From assembly GCA_000697475.1 (NCBI GenBank), contig JNEU01000947.1, forward strand, positions 186,001-250,000: a stretch of DNA of 64,000 nucleotides, written 5' to 3'. The translations under genes and the position numbers were made by a program. Positions 21,217 through 35,048 of the stretch are shown here, in pieces; within the stretch, counting starts at the first letter, position 1; every line of letters starts with the position of its first letter. The DNA is from Lichtheimia corymbifera B2541 (Eukaryota; Mucoromycota; Mucoromycetes; Mucorales; Lichtheimiaceae). Under the pieces are notes generated by a model. That model made no database searches. It was given only the letters and a program-made list of their open reading frames with translations, and was not told the origin of the DNA.

Positions 21217-23114
21217 ATGCCATTGGTATGCTTGTAATCTCGCTTGATCTCACCCGCTCATTGTGACTCATTCGCATGTTGCTTTGCAGGAACACGCCCT
21301 TCAAAGAAGGTTAGTAGTAAACTATCATCCTCGGCTATTGTCCAGTCAAGTGAACAGCGTGTTGCTTTCAAATACCTCAGAGGACTCTTCCCCAGTCCTG
21401 GTCCATGGAAACAACCCAAGGCCGTTCCAGCCGTGCTTACACAACCCTTGGGAATGGATATGTTGCCGAGACAAAAGCACATCAAGACGAAGCGTAAACC
21501 ATATCAGCTTAACGTGATGGTTGTCGGTAAGCAGATCCCTTGAACAAGCAATCCATCCATGTTGGATCTGATCCTTCCATCATTGTATAGGCGAGTCTGG
21601 TCTTGGCAAATCCACCTTTGTCAATACACTCTTTTATGCCGATCTCAAAGATACTTTACCCAAGGTGCCTCAAGATACCAAGACTGTCGATATCACCCCT
21701 GTTCACTTTGGTAAGTCGTCAATCGATAGTGTCGACGTCCTGCGAAATGGTCACTGACAACATTGATTGCTGCACAATAGAGCTTGAAGAAGATGGCGTG
21801 AAATTACATCTTTGTCTCATCGATACCCCTGGATTTGGTGATCGATTGAATCGAGATCAAGAGTAGGTAACCGGCTGGAATAGGGTGGTATGAAAGAAGA
21901 CATGACCTAACATCACATATAGCGTGCATCCTATTTTGGAATACATTGATCAACAATATGAAGCGTTCTATGAAGCCGAGAAACATGTTGGATTTCGTCG
22001 TATCATCAAGGACACTCGTGTACACGCTTGTTTGTACTTTATTTCGCCCACTGGTCACAGGTAAGAAAGGGAACAATGACATGGAAGAGTGAATGGCTGA
22101 TGTATGTGTATATAGCATGAAAGAATTGGATATCAAAACATTGCAAGAGCTATCATCCAAGGTCACGGTGATCCCTGTCATTGCCAAAGCTGATACAATG
22201 ACTGCTGATGAAAAGAAAGAATTCAAAAAAGCGGTAAGCACAAGAGAACTTTGGCTTGATCCGGCGTGGTAATACAAAGTTGACATACTTAATTCTTGTA
22301 TCACTTTCAGCTGCTTGAGGATTTGGCTCTGCATGAGATCCCGATTTATCCTAATGCGTATCCCGACGAGCATCGAGAGCCAATGGACGATACACTTCAA
22401 CATGTCCCTTTCGCAGTGATGGGAAGCAATGAGGATGTTCAACTACCCGATGGCAAAACAGTCCGTGGTCGTGCTTATAGGTGGGGCACAGTGGAAGGTG
22501 AGTATCGTCATATCAGATAAATGGATGGTTTGCATGTGTATGCTAATTTGTCTGTTTCGTAGTGGAAAATCATCAGCACTGCGACATGGCACATCTTCGA
22601 CAGCTGCTCATGATAGAATGCCTTCACGAGTTGGGTGACATTGCCCATCATCATCATTATCACGATTACCGATTACGCCTCTTGCAAGCCCAGGGCCGTG
22701 AAGATATATTGATGAAATGCGATGAGGACTACGATGCACATATTGAAGGCATGACGAAGAATCTGGCCAAGGAGATGAGTGAACGAGAAGAGAACATGCG
22801 CAAACAATTTGTGGATATGGTCCAAAACACGGAAGATGACTTGAAACAACGAGAACAAGAGGTGGGTACTGAATGGGATTTGAATGGTATCATGGTGGGG
22901 CTGATTTTTTTCGTGTTACCCCAATTGTAGCTCCAACGCAAACGAGAGGCGATGATGAAGGAATTGGAAGAACAACAGCGCCAAATCGCACAATTAGAAC
23001 AAGATCTGAACGACAAGTTGAAATTACGGTAAGCTTATAAACCGGCATGGAGCATTGAATTCAGGATGTTCTTATCATTTTATACGTTGGATTCGTAGTA
23101 GTGCAGCAAAGTAA
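21217..23114 (+). CDS. Septin
   Basis: Introns are placed around 21527-21591, 21711-21780, 21863-21922, 22062-22117, 22234-22310, 22497-22560 and 22862-22930. The GTPase domain has P-loop GESGLGKSTF, switch II DTPGFGDRLN and G4 AKAD (near 22188), followed by the septin-unique PFAVMGSNEDVQ..GRAYRWGTVEVEN region. The C-terminus is a charged coiled coil (about 22700-23030). Septins form filaments at the bud neck, septum or hyphal cortex. The start is uncertain: the in-frame exon has an upstream stop, and the best guess is the ATG at 21217 spliced to an acceptor near 21300. The end is TAA 23112-23114 if the last GTAAGC is a donor; otherwise TAA 23030-23032. Confidence 0.88.
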
Positions 23115-23922
23115 TATAGTATTGATACCAAATATGACATTGATAAACTGTACTTTAGAATCATATGTACATCATCCATTACTGAGTATGAAAAGGATCT
23201 ACATGGGTTACCGAGAGAAACGTAAAAGATATGCACGTGCACCACGTTGCATCTGCAGGTGGAGAATATATTGATGGTGTTGCACAGCACTCAGGGGTAA
23301 AGAATTAAAAGATATCTCAGAATGAGCACATCTTAAATTCACACAACCCAAGATGGAGAAATGGATAGCATGATCGTCTCCTTAAGCGTAATGATAGTGG
23401 CTGCCGATAAAATACATTGAGAGAGAGCTGATGATAATTTAAGATTGGTCATCAAGGGGCTACCCATGGGTCCAGAGATACGTCTTCATCCCACACACAC
23501 ACACATATTCGTACATTGTTGAATGTTGAAAGAGGCTATTATGATTCATAATGTCAAGGAGCATATATTTGATTAAATCACTCAATGACGATACTTTTAC
23601 TGAATAACAAACGTCGTGCTGCCCATCTCACTCACTCGTAATACTCTCTTGAGCACAGACCAACCCAACTCAGCTGAACATCAGTGTGGCAGAGCAATCC
23701 ATAAATGGATATCATCTGCGAAGCTCCTTATACTGTTTCCCCCTCATCACCGAGACCCCCTCCTCCTTAACGCATAATGACGCCAGAACGTTCTCAACAT
23801 ACGCATGTATCATGTTCGGTCCTTCTAATTTCCTTTTTCCCTCTTCTGACATCGACACGTTCACACCACAGCTTCCCTTGCCACTCCTTTTTCTTATTCA
23901 CCACCCTTCTTCTTTTCTTTCC
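23115..23922. other. Intergenic region between septin and histidine kinase genes
   Basis: AT-rich with a (CA)n run near 23491-23506. No gene is seen; it ends in a pyrimidine-rich leader before the ATG at 23923. Confidence 0.5.
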
Positions 23923-26900
23923 ATGACAAACAAACGTAGACCTGTCAAGTCTTCTGCTACTTCAACTACCTGCATCCTCGATGAGAAATACCGTATCCCA
24001 GGTTACCATTTCCAACATTGCAAAGGAACAACACACGATCGCGATCTGTGCCTAGCTTACGGCTACAAGTACGACAACCACCTCATCCTGCAACAGCCAT
24101 GGAATGCTCATCATGTACAATAGAATCGCGACCAATGAGTCCGTCATTGCCAAGATTTCACTGTCATCACTTCGACTGGAACGCGAGTTTTATCTTATGA
24201 AAAAGTTATACCAATATGTGGATGGATCACGGTTTATTGGTACTGAGATTACATTATGCATGTATTGTTTCCCCTTTGGCTTATCGCGATTGCCTAATAG
24301 TGAGACCGATGGAGTATCTTCGGTTGTCAAATGGAATGGTGGCAGCGGTGTACTATAATGACGATCCTTTTGAAGCGACACAGCAAGAGCGATCACCCTT
24401 CTTTCCATATCCATGCACCGACCTTGTTCGTTTTCTGCAATTTGCCATCCAATGCACCGATTGTGTTGAATTTATCCACCGATACCAGATTGTGCACGGC
24501 CAAGTACGACTTTCAGCTTTTCGTCAAAGCAGAGACAACAACGACAACACTATCAAGATATGGGATGTGGTGGGACAATCGTCGAACAAGGAGCTATTAC
24601 TGAAAAGTGAAGGATGGAGAAAGGCCGTCAGCAATGACGACATTGTTCTTTACATGAGCCCAGAACAAACAGGACGTACGACATATGCATCTGACCACCG
24701 TTCTGATATCTATTCACTTGGTATCATGTTTTTCGTTCTCTTGACTGGCAAACATCCTTTTGACGTGGGTGGCGGTGTATTGGATATTCTCAATGGAATT
24801 CTCAGCAGAAAACCAGTACTTGCTCATGAGCTGATGCCCAACATACCAGAAATGCTTTCGCGTATCATTGAGAAAATGACACACAAGGTTCGTTGTCGGG
24901 GTTACCACTTTGCGTAGTACAGGATATTGACATGTGTGTGTTACAACATCATCATCATCATCAGGTACCAGATGATCGCTATGCGAGTGCTCATGGAGTC
25001 CGACTTGATTTGATTGAATGCTTCAAGAGGTTGGATATTACGAATCATCAGGTAATCTATATAATCAACCTGTTTCATTGTATGGTGCTTCTTGGATGCT
25101 CATTATCTGCATAATGATGAATTTAGAAACCAGCAATCACACCTTTTCCGCTTGCACAGCATGACATTGCATCATTATTTACTTTACCCAAAACGGTGTA
25201 TGGTCGACAAGCTGTCCTTGAAAAAATGAGAACGATTATTGCTCGTTGTGCTACTCCATACAGTACAACGTCGTCATTTCCCAGCAAGCTGTCAGATATC
25301 ATCGACTCCACCACCAGCAGTGAAAATATGTCAACAATATCAGAAAGCAATAGTGCGTCCAAATCCGATGGCGATTCAAGGAGCGTGTACAGTGGTGCAG
25401 ATATCAATAGCGAACATATTATAAGCAGTACCGGGAGCGAGAATCATAGCAGGGGATGGAGAAAGGCAATGAGGACAACAACCATGGTGGGCCTTTATGG
25501 ACCAGGAGGTATTGGCAAATCCACTTTATTTACATCTGTACAACCAATGGCACGACAAAATGGGTATATATTTTGTCTGTTTTCTACAACATATTCAACT
25601 TGAAACATTAACATATGATTTGGATATTCGTTGTAGCTATGTGGCCACAGTCAAGTTTGATTCAAGAAACAAGGTTCCTTATAGCGCACTCCTTCAGGCA
25701 CTCTCCCAGATACTTCAGCAAATCATGACAGAGCCTCAAGAAGAGATGCGAAGGTTTCATCATTATCTCAGAACTTGTTTGGGTGCACGCTATTCCAACA
25801 TTGGGATACTGGCAGACTTTGTGCCAGAGCTTGGAGCTTTATTGGAAAGACCTGATTCAGCAAAAGGAGGTGTACCATCCAAGAAGGCGATAGCAACAAT
25901 CCAAACCGACAACATGGAGGCACAAAATCGTTTTCTCAATATGTATGTCGAGATATTCCGATCCATCACTTTTTGGAGAATGATCACTCTGGTATGGTAT
26001 ATGGGGATAGTGTTTATGGTGTGGATTCGTGTTACTGATGCATCAGATGTCACGCTTTTAGTTTTTGGATGATCTGCATCAAGCAGGTAGATATAAATGG
26101 ATTTACAAAAGACATTGACTCATAGTGGAGGTCGTAGATGACGCATCTTTGGGATTACTTGAAGCATTGACAGCATCCAAAGTGAACGTACTTTTATTCA
26201 TGTCTTATCGAGATAAAGAAGTGTCGGGCAAGTTTGAAAATTTTCTTGAAAGCCGGCATGACATTATGCATCTGCTGCAAGTGGGTGCACTCGACATGGA
26301 GCCATTGATCGATTTATGTTGCGACGCATTACGACGAGCACGAGACAATGACAACGATCGTGAATATGTTCGACCCTTTGCTCAGCTTATTTACGACAAG
26401 GCACGCGGCAATGCTTTTTATACCACCCAACTTCTCCAAACATTTGTGCGACGACATCTCGTTTTCTTCAACTGGGAAACAAATGCATGGGATTATGACT
26501 TTCAGCAAATCCAACAAGCTGATATCTGTGGACAGGCCATGAAAGAAATGGACGTTGCCTTTATCACAGCTCGATTACGTGAATTACCCGAGTCATCACA
26601 ACGATTGCTGAAACTTGCTTCTTTTGTTGGCGATACGTTCTCTTGGAGCACTGTAAGGAGCCTCATGCTTTATTGGGGTGACGACAATGAAACACCACCA
26701 TCGTCATGTGAGGTTGACAAACGACAACAAGAGAATGAACCCATGAACAGCCTGCAAAATGTGATTCAGGAAGGCTACATCGTCCCCATCGATGAAGATA
26801 AGTTCAAATGGAGCCATGATCGTATATCACAAGCGGCATCAGAGCTGGCTGATCCCAGGACCAAAGGATCTATACACTTTATTGTAGCTCGTCATCTTAT

Positions 26901-29900
26901 GGCAGGTACGTGTGTGAATTAGTCAAAGATCGAGGTTCCAATCCTAAATATTCTTTGCATAATAGAGCATCAAAGTGATCTTTTTCTTATTGCCGACCAT
27001 CTACTAAAGTGCAAGCATATACTCTTATCGCTCCATAATAAGCAACCCTATCGCAAAGTTCTGATCCAAGCTGGTAATATGGGTCAATCCACTGGTGCGC
27101 ATAGCATGGCCGTCAACTACTACAACATGGCGATTCGATTATGCAATGGGGACGAGGAATGGATGGCTGATTATGACACGACGTTAAGCTTGTACACAAA
27201 TGCAGCAGCCCTGAGTTGGATTGTGGGGAAGCACGATCGTACAGAAACGCTATTGAACACTGTATTCACCCACGCCATCACTGCAGTTGATCGCATTGCG
27301 GCATATCACATACAGGCCAAATTTTACTTTGGACGACAATTATACAACAAGAGCCGAGCTGCATTACTGCAATGTCTGGTGGAACTAGGCGATGAGCTCT
27401 CCAAAATGGATGTTTCGGATCAGGGCCTCGAGAGAGAATATAACCAAATCGAACAACTGCTAGAGGAGAAAGCCGTTGAAGATATTTTGGATATGCCACC
27501 TTGTCAAGATCCTGTGCTAATTGGGTCGATGGGTTTAATGGATGAATTGTAAGTATAGCTTTGATTTTATCTCGGCGAGTATTATGCTAATACACGTGTT
27601 ATTAAGGCTGGCAATTCTCTATTGGAATGGTGATCACCGTGAAATGTATTACTGGGCCGCACGTATTCTGGTGCTTTCTTTGACCAAAGGATCAGTCAGT
27701 CATTCTGGTGCAGCTTGCATGTTGGTGTGCAGTGGCTTTACCACATTGTATGGAAAATACGACATAGTTGAGGTATGCATTTCACGAGAACAGATTGATG
27801 TGAAGACGAAGGACTAATTTTTTTTGCATATAGAAACTGGGTACGTTGGGAATCGCATTGGCAGAAAAGAACGGCAAGAATCAAGACAAAGGGCGTGCCT
27901 ACAATTTATATGCTGCATTTGTCTTGTTTTGGAAGCAGCATTATCGGGAAACGTTTCAATGGTTCCGGTTGGGTATTCAGTATTCAATGGCAGCCGGCGA
28001 TGTCATTTACGGATCGATGAATCAGATACATATTTGCACCCAAATGTTCTTTCAAGGCCATCATCTCACCGACACATTACGACAAGCCGAATCCACTTAT
28101 GACTCAATTCATGCATGGTGGCCAACCTTTGATACTAACAGCTTTGCCATGGCAATCGTTCGCGTGTGTAAAGCACTCAATGGTCAGACTTATATTGATA
28201 CCCCTGACGTATTCGATGGAGATGATGGGTTCAGAGACTCCCAATTCATCCAGGATAGTATTTGTCGGCAAAGCTCCAATCCTGAATCGATCTTGAATTG
28301 GTACGAAGCATTCAAAATGGTGCCACTGGTTCTATATGAGCATACAGATACAGCTATTGAAGTCGGACGTCGTTCCTTTGTCACCATCGATGGTCATCCA
28401 TGTCATCGCCACACACGCATGATGCTTTTTTATTATTCTTTGGCTCTTTTCCAAAAGGCGCGTCAAGTTGAAACGGATGATGGAAGGACAGCATTACTGG
28501 CTCAAGTCAAGCGGAACCAGGAATTGGTCAAACCTTGGGCTGATGCATCTCCCATCAACTTTGGGTTGTATTGGACGACAATTGAAGCCGAGCTCATGCA
28601 ATTTGAAAGTGGTAATGCTGAGAATATGTTCAAAGTGTGTCGGCTATACGAATCAGCAATCAATCAAGCACGCGAAGGATCATGGCTTCTGGAGATGTGT
28701 GTGATACATGAATGTGCTGGTGCCTTTTACTATCGTATGGATATGCAAAATGTCGCAGTGACTATGATCAAGAAGGTACATGGAAAAATTATAACAACCT
28801 ACAGGCATTGTTCTGATTTCCTTTTATTATAGTCCATAGACCTTTATACTTCGCATGGATCATATGGCAAAGCGCGGCAAGTCGGTTCGAAATACGCATC
28901 TCTCCTTGCCAGTTACCTCGATGACAACCGCGAGTTACATGATGCAAGCATCCAAACAGAGCACGTGGCACTTTTCAATGGTGGCAATTCTTGGAGTTCA
29001 TCGCAAGAGAGCAACCAGAGCTTATTTGGACAAGAACCTCTCACAGTATCCACTGGTTCCACGGAGTCAATTCCCCCTGTGACATCGGAGCAAACATTAA
29101 TGACTTTGGATATTGTACGTTTGCATAATATTTTGTGATACATGCGTCCATCCTTGATTATTAATATTTTGTATTAGATTGATATGGCTTCCATACTCAA
29201 GAGCTGCCAAGTAATGTCCTCGGAGGTCAAGTCTGAAGGGCTTTTGACAGCCATGATGAAGATTATTCTCGAGAACTCTGGAGCCGATTGTGGTGCCATC
29301 CTTATCAAGAATGAATACTATGGAGTGAGTGCCTATGGAACCAGCAGCAGCAATCAAGGTGGAGGGAAACAAGATGATCTGGATGATGCAAATGGCGTTC
29401 AGTACTTTGATCCACCCAAGCGATTATCCGAATCCGAAACATTTGTGCCAAGTCGTATTGTATATCACATGCTGCGTACCAAGGAAAGCCTCTTTATTCA
29501 GGATGTCGCACAGGACCCACGCTTTGCTTCGGGACCATGGTTTGAACGATTGAGCAGGAAGTCATCAGTCATTTGCATGCCGATTATGCATAGAAGCATG
29601 ATGATTGGATGCTTGTATGTGGAAGGTGCAGCGGGAATCTTTACACGAAGGCATATTACTGTGCTCGGTCTACTCTGTCAACAAATGGGCATATCCATAT
29701 CCAATGCAAATCTTTTCACGTCAGTGCAGAGAGCGACCGCTGCCAAAATGAAGTAAGAAAATGGAGATAGGGTGTGCTTGTAGGAGGATGGCATGGGTTA
29801 ACTTTATTACTTGACATGTAGCCTGATCGAAAAGCAAAAACAGGCTCTGCAGGAGGCCAAACGCAGCAAAGAAGCTGCTGATCGAGCAACACGGTTACGC

Positions 29901-31932
29901 GAAATCTTTTTGGCAAACATGAGCCATGAGATACGAACACCGTTTTCTGGATTCTATGGAATGATATCCTTGTTGGCTGGTACCAAATTGGACAAGGAGC
30001 AAAAGGACCTGGTGCATACAGCAAAGACGTCTTGTTCCTTCTTATTACAAATCATTGATGATTTACTCAATTACTCAAAGCTGCAAGCTGGCAAAGTCAC
30101 GTTGGATTTATCACCTGTGGTTCTTGAAGATTTGGTTGCGGATGTTATCGAGATGCTTATTGTCATGGCCCTTCAAAAACGTATCAACATTACATACAGC
30201 ATCGCCGATGATGTTCCTTCGGTGGTAATGGCTGACGGCAATCGTCTACGGCAGTAAGTAGTGATTTATTTGGGTTTCAAAGATTGGGTTCAAGAGCTAA
30301 CTTGCGGTGTATATCTGGTTAGAATTGTTATCAACCTACTGGGAAATGCCATAAAGGTACGTTGGTAATCTTAATTTTGAAAGGAGTGGGTTTCACACTA
30401 AATCCCATCTTATCATGGATAGTTTACCCATAAAGGTGAAATATCAATTCGCTGCTCTTTAGCCAAGGGCCACAACGACACTAGCAACATTGATGAGAAT
30501 GGAAACAAGGATGGATCGGTCATGCTGCTGTTTGAGGTCGAGGACACAGGCATTGGTATCAGTGAAGAACAGCGCAAGATGCTTTTTGTGCCATTTTCTC
30601 AGGTTGATGGAAGCACAACGTAAGATTGAGTGCCGGGGTGGGTGACACTTATGCGATGTGTGTACTGACTTTAATGAATTATAGTCGTAAATATGGTGGT
30701 ACAGGGCTTGGATTATCGATTTGCTCGCAGCTAGTGGACTTGATGAATGGCAGCATTGATGTGAAGAGTACCTTTGGGAAAGGGTCAACATTTTATTTCA
30801 CGGTCTGTGCAACACCCTTGCCAGAGGAGATTACGAAGCGTAACAATGCGATTGCAGTACGGCTTGCCAATTTGAATCATATGCGTATTTTGGTTGCCGA
30901 CAATCATGCATCCACTGTAGCCATGGTACGACACATGTTGCCTGGTATCCAGATCGATGGGGTGCAAGACTTGATGCTTTCGGATGCGAATGCCATATCA
31001 GATTACAGCTTTGTTCTCATGGGACTTTTCTTTGACGAGCAGCACATGCAGCATCTGCAATTGAACAAAGCACGTTATATTGTTCGGCTGCATTATCCCA
31101 AAAACAACAATGGGGAAACTACACTATCCGAGACCAAGCATCATGATGATAGGCAACAATTACTAAAACCAGGAAATGAAGACAATGGCAGCGAGACACC
31201 CATTTCCATGACAGTGCCGTTACGACGACGAAAACTGCTACGCATCATTTCCGAAATCATTCAACGTCAACAGCCCGGCACTTCCCCTTCACCGCTACCG
31301 TGGCCTGAATACCGACCACCAAGTAAACCAACCGGGAGTCTTACGGAACAAGAACGAGAATCCTTTAAAAATATGCATATCCTTGGAGCTGAAGGTACGG
31401 CTACTATTGATCATTCATTCATGGCAGGATAAAAATTGATAATGCTTTTCGAGCAGATAACCCAGTGGCACAAAAGCTATTATACAAGCAGCTGACACGA
31501 CTTGGATTTCAGGTACAAATGACCAACAATGGTTTAGAAGCAGTGGAAGTATGGCTGTCTCGACCTCCCGGGTACTTCAAAATGGGCTTCTTCGATCATC
31601 ATATGCCTTTGGTACGTATATATCGAGCAACCTTGTCTAATATACAATGATGAATCTAACCAGATAATGTCATATATTTCCTTTTCAAGTGTGACGGCGT
31701 GGAAGCAACACGAAGGATAAGAAAATTGGAGCAAAGCCGTGATGAGGGTCGTGTCACAACCGAGCATAGCGCCACCACCACTGCAACAACGTCATTTCCA
31801 ATTGTAGCATTGACAGCCGATATCCAGGATAGTGCCAAACACCTCTGCATGGAAGCTGGGATGAATGGTTATTTGACAAAGCCGGTTGACACCAAAGAGC
31901 TCATAGAAGTATTAAGAAAGCATTGCACATAG
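23923..31932 (+). CDS. Hybrid histidine kinase with N-terminal Ser/Thr-kinase-like and AAA ATPase domains (group X type)
   Basis: This is a very large multi-exon gene, about 2,200 residues. Domains in order: protein-kinase-like ([13 protein letters not shown] to [20 protein letters not shown], 24120-24890); STAND/AAA ATPase with Walker [10 protein letters not shown] (near 25502-25528) and Walker B ITLFLDDLHQ; a long helical-repeat region (26100-29100); GAF (29180-29750); HisKA with MSHEIRTP (29922-29945); HATPase with N box [16 protein letters not shown]1 DTGIGIS and G2 GGTGLGLS; and a receiver with [11 protein letters not shown], phospho-acceptor FFDHHMPL and LTKPV. This is the layout of the Mak/Chk1-like fungal sensor kinases that feed stress signalling through a phosphotransfer protein. 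The kinase catalytic loop is [14 protein letters not shown], with no HRD Asp, so that domain is probably inactive. One frame discrepancy near 24100 needs a one-base change or an unusual 28-bp intron. Confidence 0.9.
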
Positions 31933-32691
31933 AAATACTAGTAATATTATTAATTTATAAAGATCATGCTGCTTTAAAGCGCTCGTCTGTATGTACATAA
32001 TCCTTTCGGCAGTGTAATAGTAGTCATGCATTTTATGGTATAGATCAAGGGGCCATGCTGAGCGTTGACAAGATGTTGTGCAATAGAAGGCTTAATAAGG
32101 CGAAAAGAGATGCGAAAGGAAATTTTCACTATACTATCGAGCATCTAGTATCACCTTATCGTCGCTGTTGCATCATGCATAAGATTCATCACCACCCGTT
32201 TGTGTGTTGAGCATGTTACTGCATACTTAAAAATTTAGACGATGTTGTGTCACTCGGGCTTAGATCACTAATAGCCGAAACTTTGGCACCTTCTTCTCCA
32301 TGTTGGTTGAATCGTAAAAACAGCTGCGAAATGAAGGGCTGGGACGATGTAACATTAGGACGATCCATGCTCTTGGGCCCTTTGTATTACAAAGGCAATA
32401 ACTGTATCATTTTCTCGCACAGGCCCGACTTGTACGATACAATGCAATTCACGCCAGCGAGTGATACAATCAAAGTGTGTTACATTCACGACATGTGACA
32501 CTAAACAATACGAGGATAATGCAAGCATCATTGATCTGCAGCATGTGTATGTGTTTGACAAAGCAAGCTAACGTGATCAGTATTAAGGTATCAGAAACAG
32601 AAGGTGCAAATGCCACTAAGAATGAATGGTCCCTTGCGTTAGTTTATTTGTATAATCTCGTATCTGCATTATTTTCTCGCGCTTTAGCCGT
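31933..32691. other. Intergenic region upstream of the carboxypeptidase
   Basis: No gene recognised. Short frames at 32247-32498 and 32477-32698 have no similarity that I recognise. Confidence 0.5.
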
Positions 32692-32700
32692 TATATAAAA
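32692..32700 (+). promoter_or_regulatory. TATA box of the carboxypeptidase gene
   Basis: TATATAAAA, about 50 bp before the ATG at 32751. Confidence 0.65.
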
Positions 32701-32750
32701 AGAGCGAAACCCGCTCGGCCAAAGGAAACCGCATAACCCTTTTCTGCACA

Positions 32751-34813
32751 ATGTTTGGAAAAAGAGCCTTGACAAGCTTACTCTTCACCTTTGGTGCGGC
32801 TTTGTTATGTGCCCCGGCGGCGGTACAAGCCCATCCCATGTCACGCTATCATCCTTGGAGGAGACAAGATGGCAATGAGACATCAACCTCTGGCAATTCA
32901 ACACAGCTCAAGTACTCAACTCCCAAACTGTGTGACCCAGATGTCAAGCAGGTAAGGGTTGTTGTTGTTGTTGTTGTTTTACGAGACAAACAAACACAAA
33001 CATATTTGAAATCCTTCATAGTATTCCGGCTACCTGGATGCTGCCAATGATGAGCATTACTTTTTCTGGTTCTTTGAAAGCAAAGGTGACCCATCAAAGG
33101 ACCCCTTAACCAGTGAGTATTTGAATACCTTGCCACTCTTGAAACAAATTTTCTAACAATCATCTGCACATCAAGTTTGGCTCAACGGCGGTCCAGGTTG
33201 TTCCAGTCTGATGTAAGTTTTACACGCCTCAATTCATACATGCATTGATTAATCCAGTTTGATATCAGTGGTCTTTGGGAAGAAATGGGTCCTTGTCAAC
33301 AAAACGGAACAGCGAATCCACATAGCTGGCACCAATCGACCAACATGCTTTTCTTTGATCAGGTTCGATAACGCACACCATGCATAATACGCTTAGCGTG
33401 TTAACCATCTTCACATGGACATACATGATTTGTAGCCTGATGGTGTAGGATTCTCATATGGCAAGCAAACCGTTTCCAGAACCGAGGATGCTGCTGAACG
33501 TGCTTGGACATTCCTGCAAGCTTTCTATGAAACATTCCCCCAATATAGCAAGAATGATGTGCATTACTTTGGAGAGTCATACGGTGGTCATTATATCCCA
33601 GGATTTGCAAGCCATGTCGTGGATATGAACAAAAAGGTCAAATCAGGCGAGGAAAAGGGTGTCGTTGTCCCACTTAAATCGATTGGAGTGGGTAACGGAT
33701 TTTTCGATGCCGTCCTCCAATAGTAAGTTGATCTCTGGGAGTATCATGATGCATGATCTGTAACGCGTATAATAGCAAATCATACCCCAAGATGACCTGC
33801 CATTCTACATGTGAGTTTTTGTACAGCTTTTGATCACACACACATGACTCACGTGTTGCATGATATAGACCCCGCTGCGCTTCCTGAAGAACAATGTGAC
33901 AAGATGGAGCAGGTTTATGAGAACGAATGCAAGCCTGCTGGTAGGTATCGCTGTTACATGCGGATGAAACTTAGATGGCTAACTGATTATTTTTCTTTTG
34001 GCAGCTGAACAATGTAACGAGAGCGATGAAGATAGCGACTGTGTCAATGCCAATCAACAATGTGGTCAAATTGAGGGCATCTATGCCCAATCAGGTCATA
34101 GCTTTTATGATATCCGACAAGAAGGCGATGATGTCCCACATCCATTTGTCGATGAATTAAACAAGGATTCGGTCATCAAAGAACTTGGGGCAAGAGGTCA
34201 CTTTTCCATGTGCTCTGACTCTGTGGTATGTTTAAGGTGTAAGGTGCTCATGGGTAATCTCTCACACATTATGTAGGGTATGGCATTTGCAAAAACCGGT
34301 GATGGGTAAGCCATTATTGCTGTATTTACTCCTAGCAAAGATACTTATGCATAATAATGATAGTGCCCGATCATATGTCCCTGTCCTCGAAAAGCTATTG
34401 AAGGAAGGTATCCCGGTGCTTATATATGTAGGAGATGCCGATGTCATCTGCAATTGGGTAAGTTTATTGATATGGTTGATATATATTTGATATTAACAAT
34501 TGGGGATTATATCTAGTATGGCAATCAAGATGTTGTGGACGCTCTTAAATGGGATGGCAGCGATGCCTTTAGCAAGACAAAATTGACAGCATGGAAAGCT
34601 GACGGCAAGGAGGTCGGCCAATTCAGATCTGCGGATAAACTTACCTTTGTTCGCGTTTACGAAGCTGGTCATGAGGTAAGTTGTGGCATAGCTTCATCCT
34701 TTGCATGAGTCTAATTAGTTAACAAATGATTGTACTACTAGGTGCCTATGTATCAACCAGAAGCAGCATTGAACATGTTCCAGACATGGATCAGCGGCAA
34801 ATCGTTTGGTTAA
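32751..34813 (+). CDS. Secreted serine carboxypeptidase (S10 family)
   Basis: A multi-exon gene with ATG 32751 and TAA 34811-34813. The N-terminus is a signal peptide ([20 protein letters not shown]). S10 motifs follow in order: [11 protein letters not shown] (oxyanion region), catalytic Ser in [14 protein letters not shown], catalytic Asp in [15 protein letters not shown], and catalytic His in YEAGHEVPMYQP. All three catalytic residues are present. Cysteines are numerous, as expected for a secreted or vacuolar enzyme. It would remove C-terminal residues from peptides, for nutrition or vacuolar turnover. No C-terminal GPI signal is visible (ends SGKSFG). A phase-1 junction near 33814-33868 joins ST to [10 protein letters not shown]. 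Confidence 0.93.
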
Positions 34814-35048
34814 ATACCTATAACCATGTATACTTGATAATAAATGGGACCCAAACTGCTAGTTTTGGGATCATCAAAACACGGTTTTATATAATTGATG
34901 CATTGAATACAAAGAAAGGGCGTGGTGGTGGAGATAATAATGGTGGCACGAGCTTACTCCGAAAGCCAGCACAAGAAAAAAAAATGGCACCTCCTGCAGA
35001 GACGCGTCTTTGTTCCTCCTTTTTCTTATTTTCTGGTTCACTTGTGTG

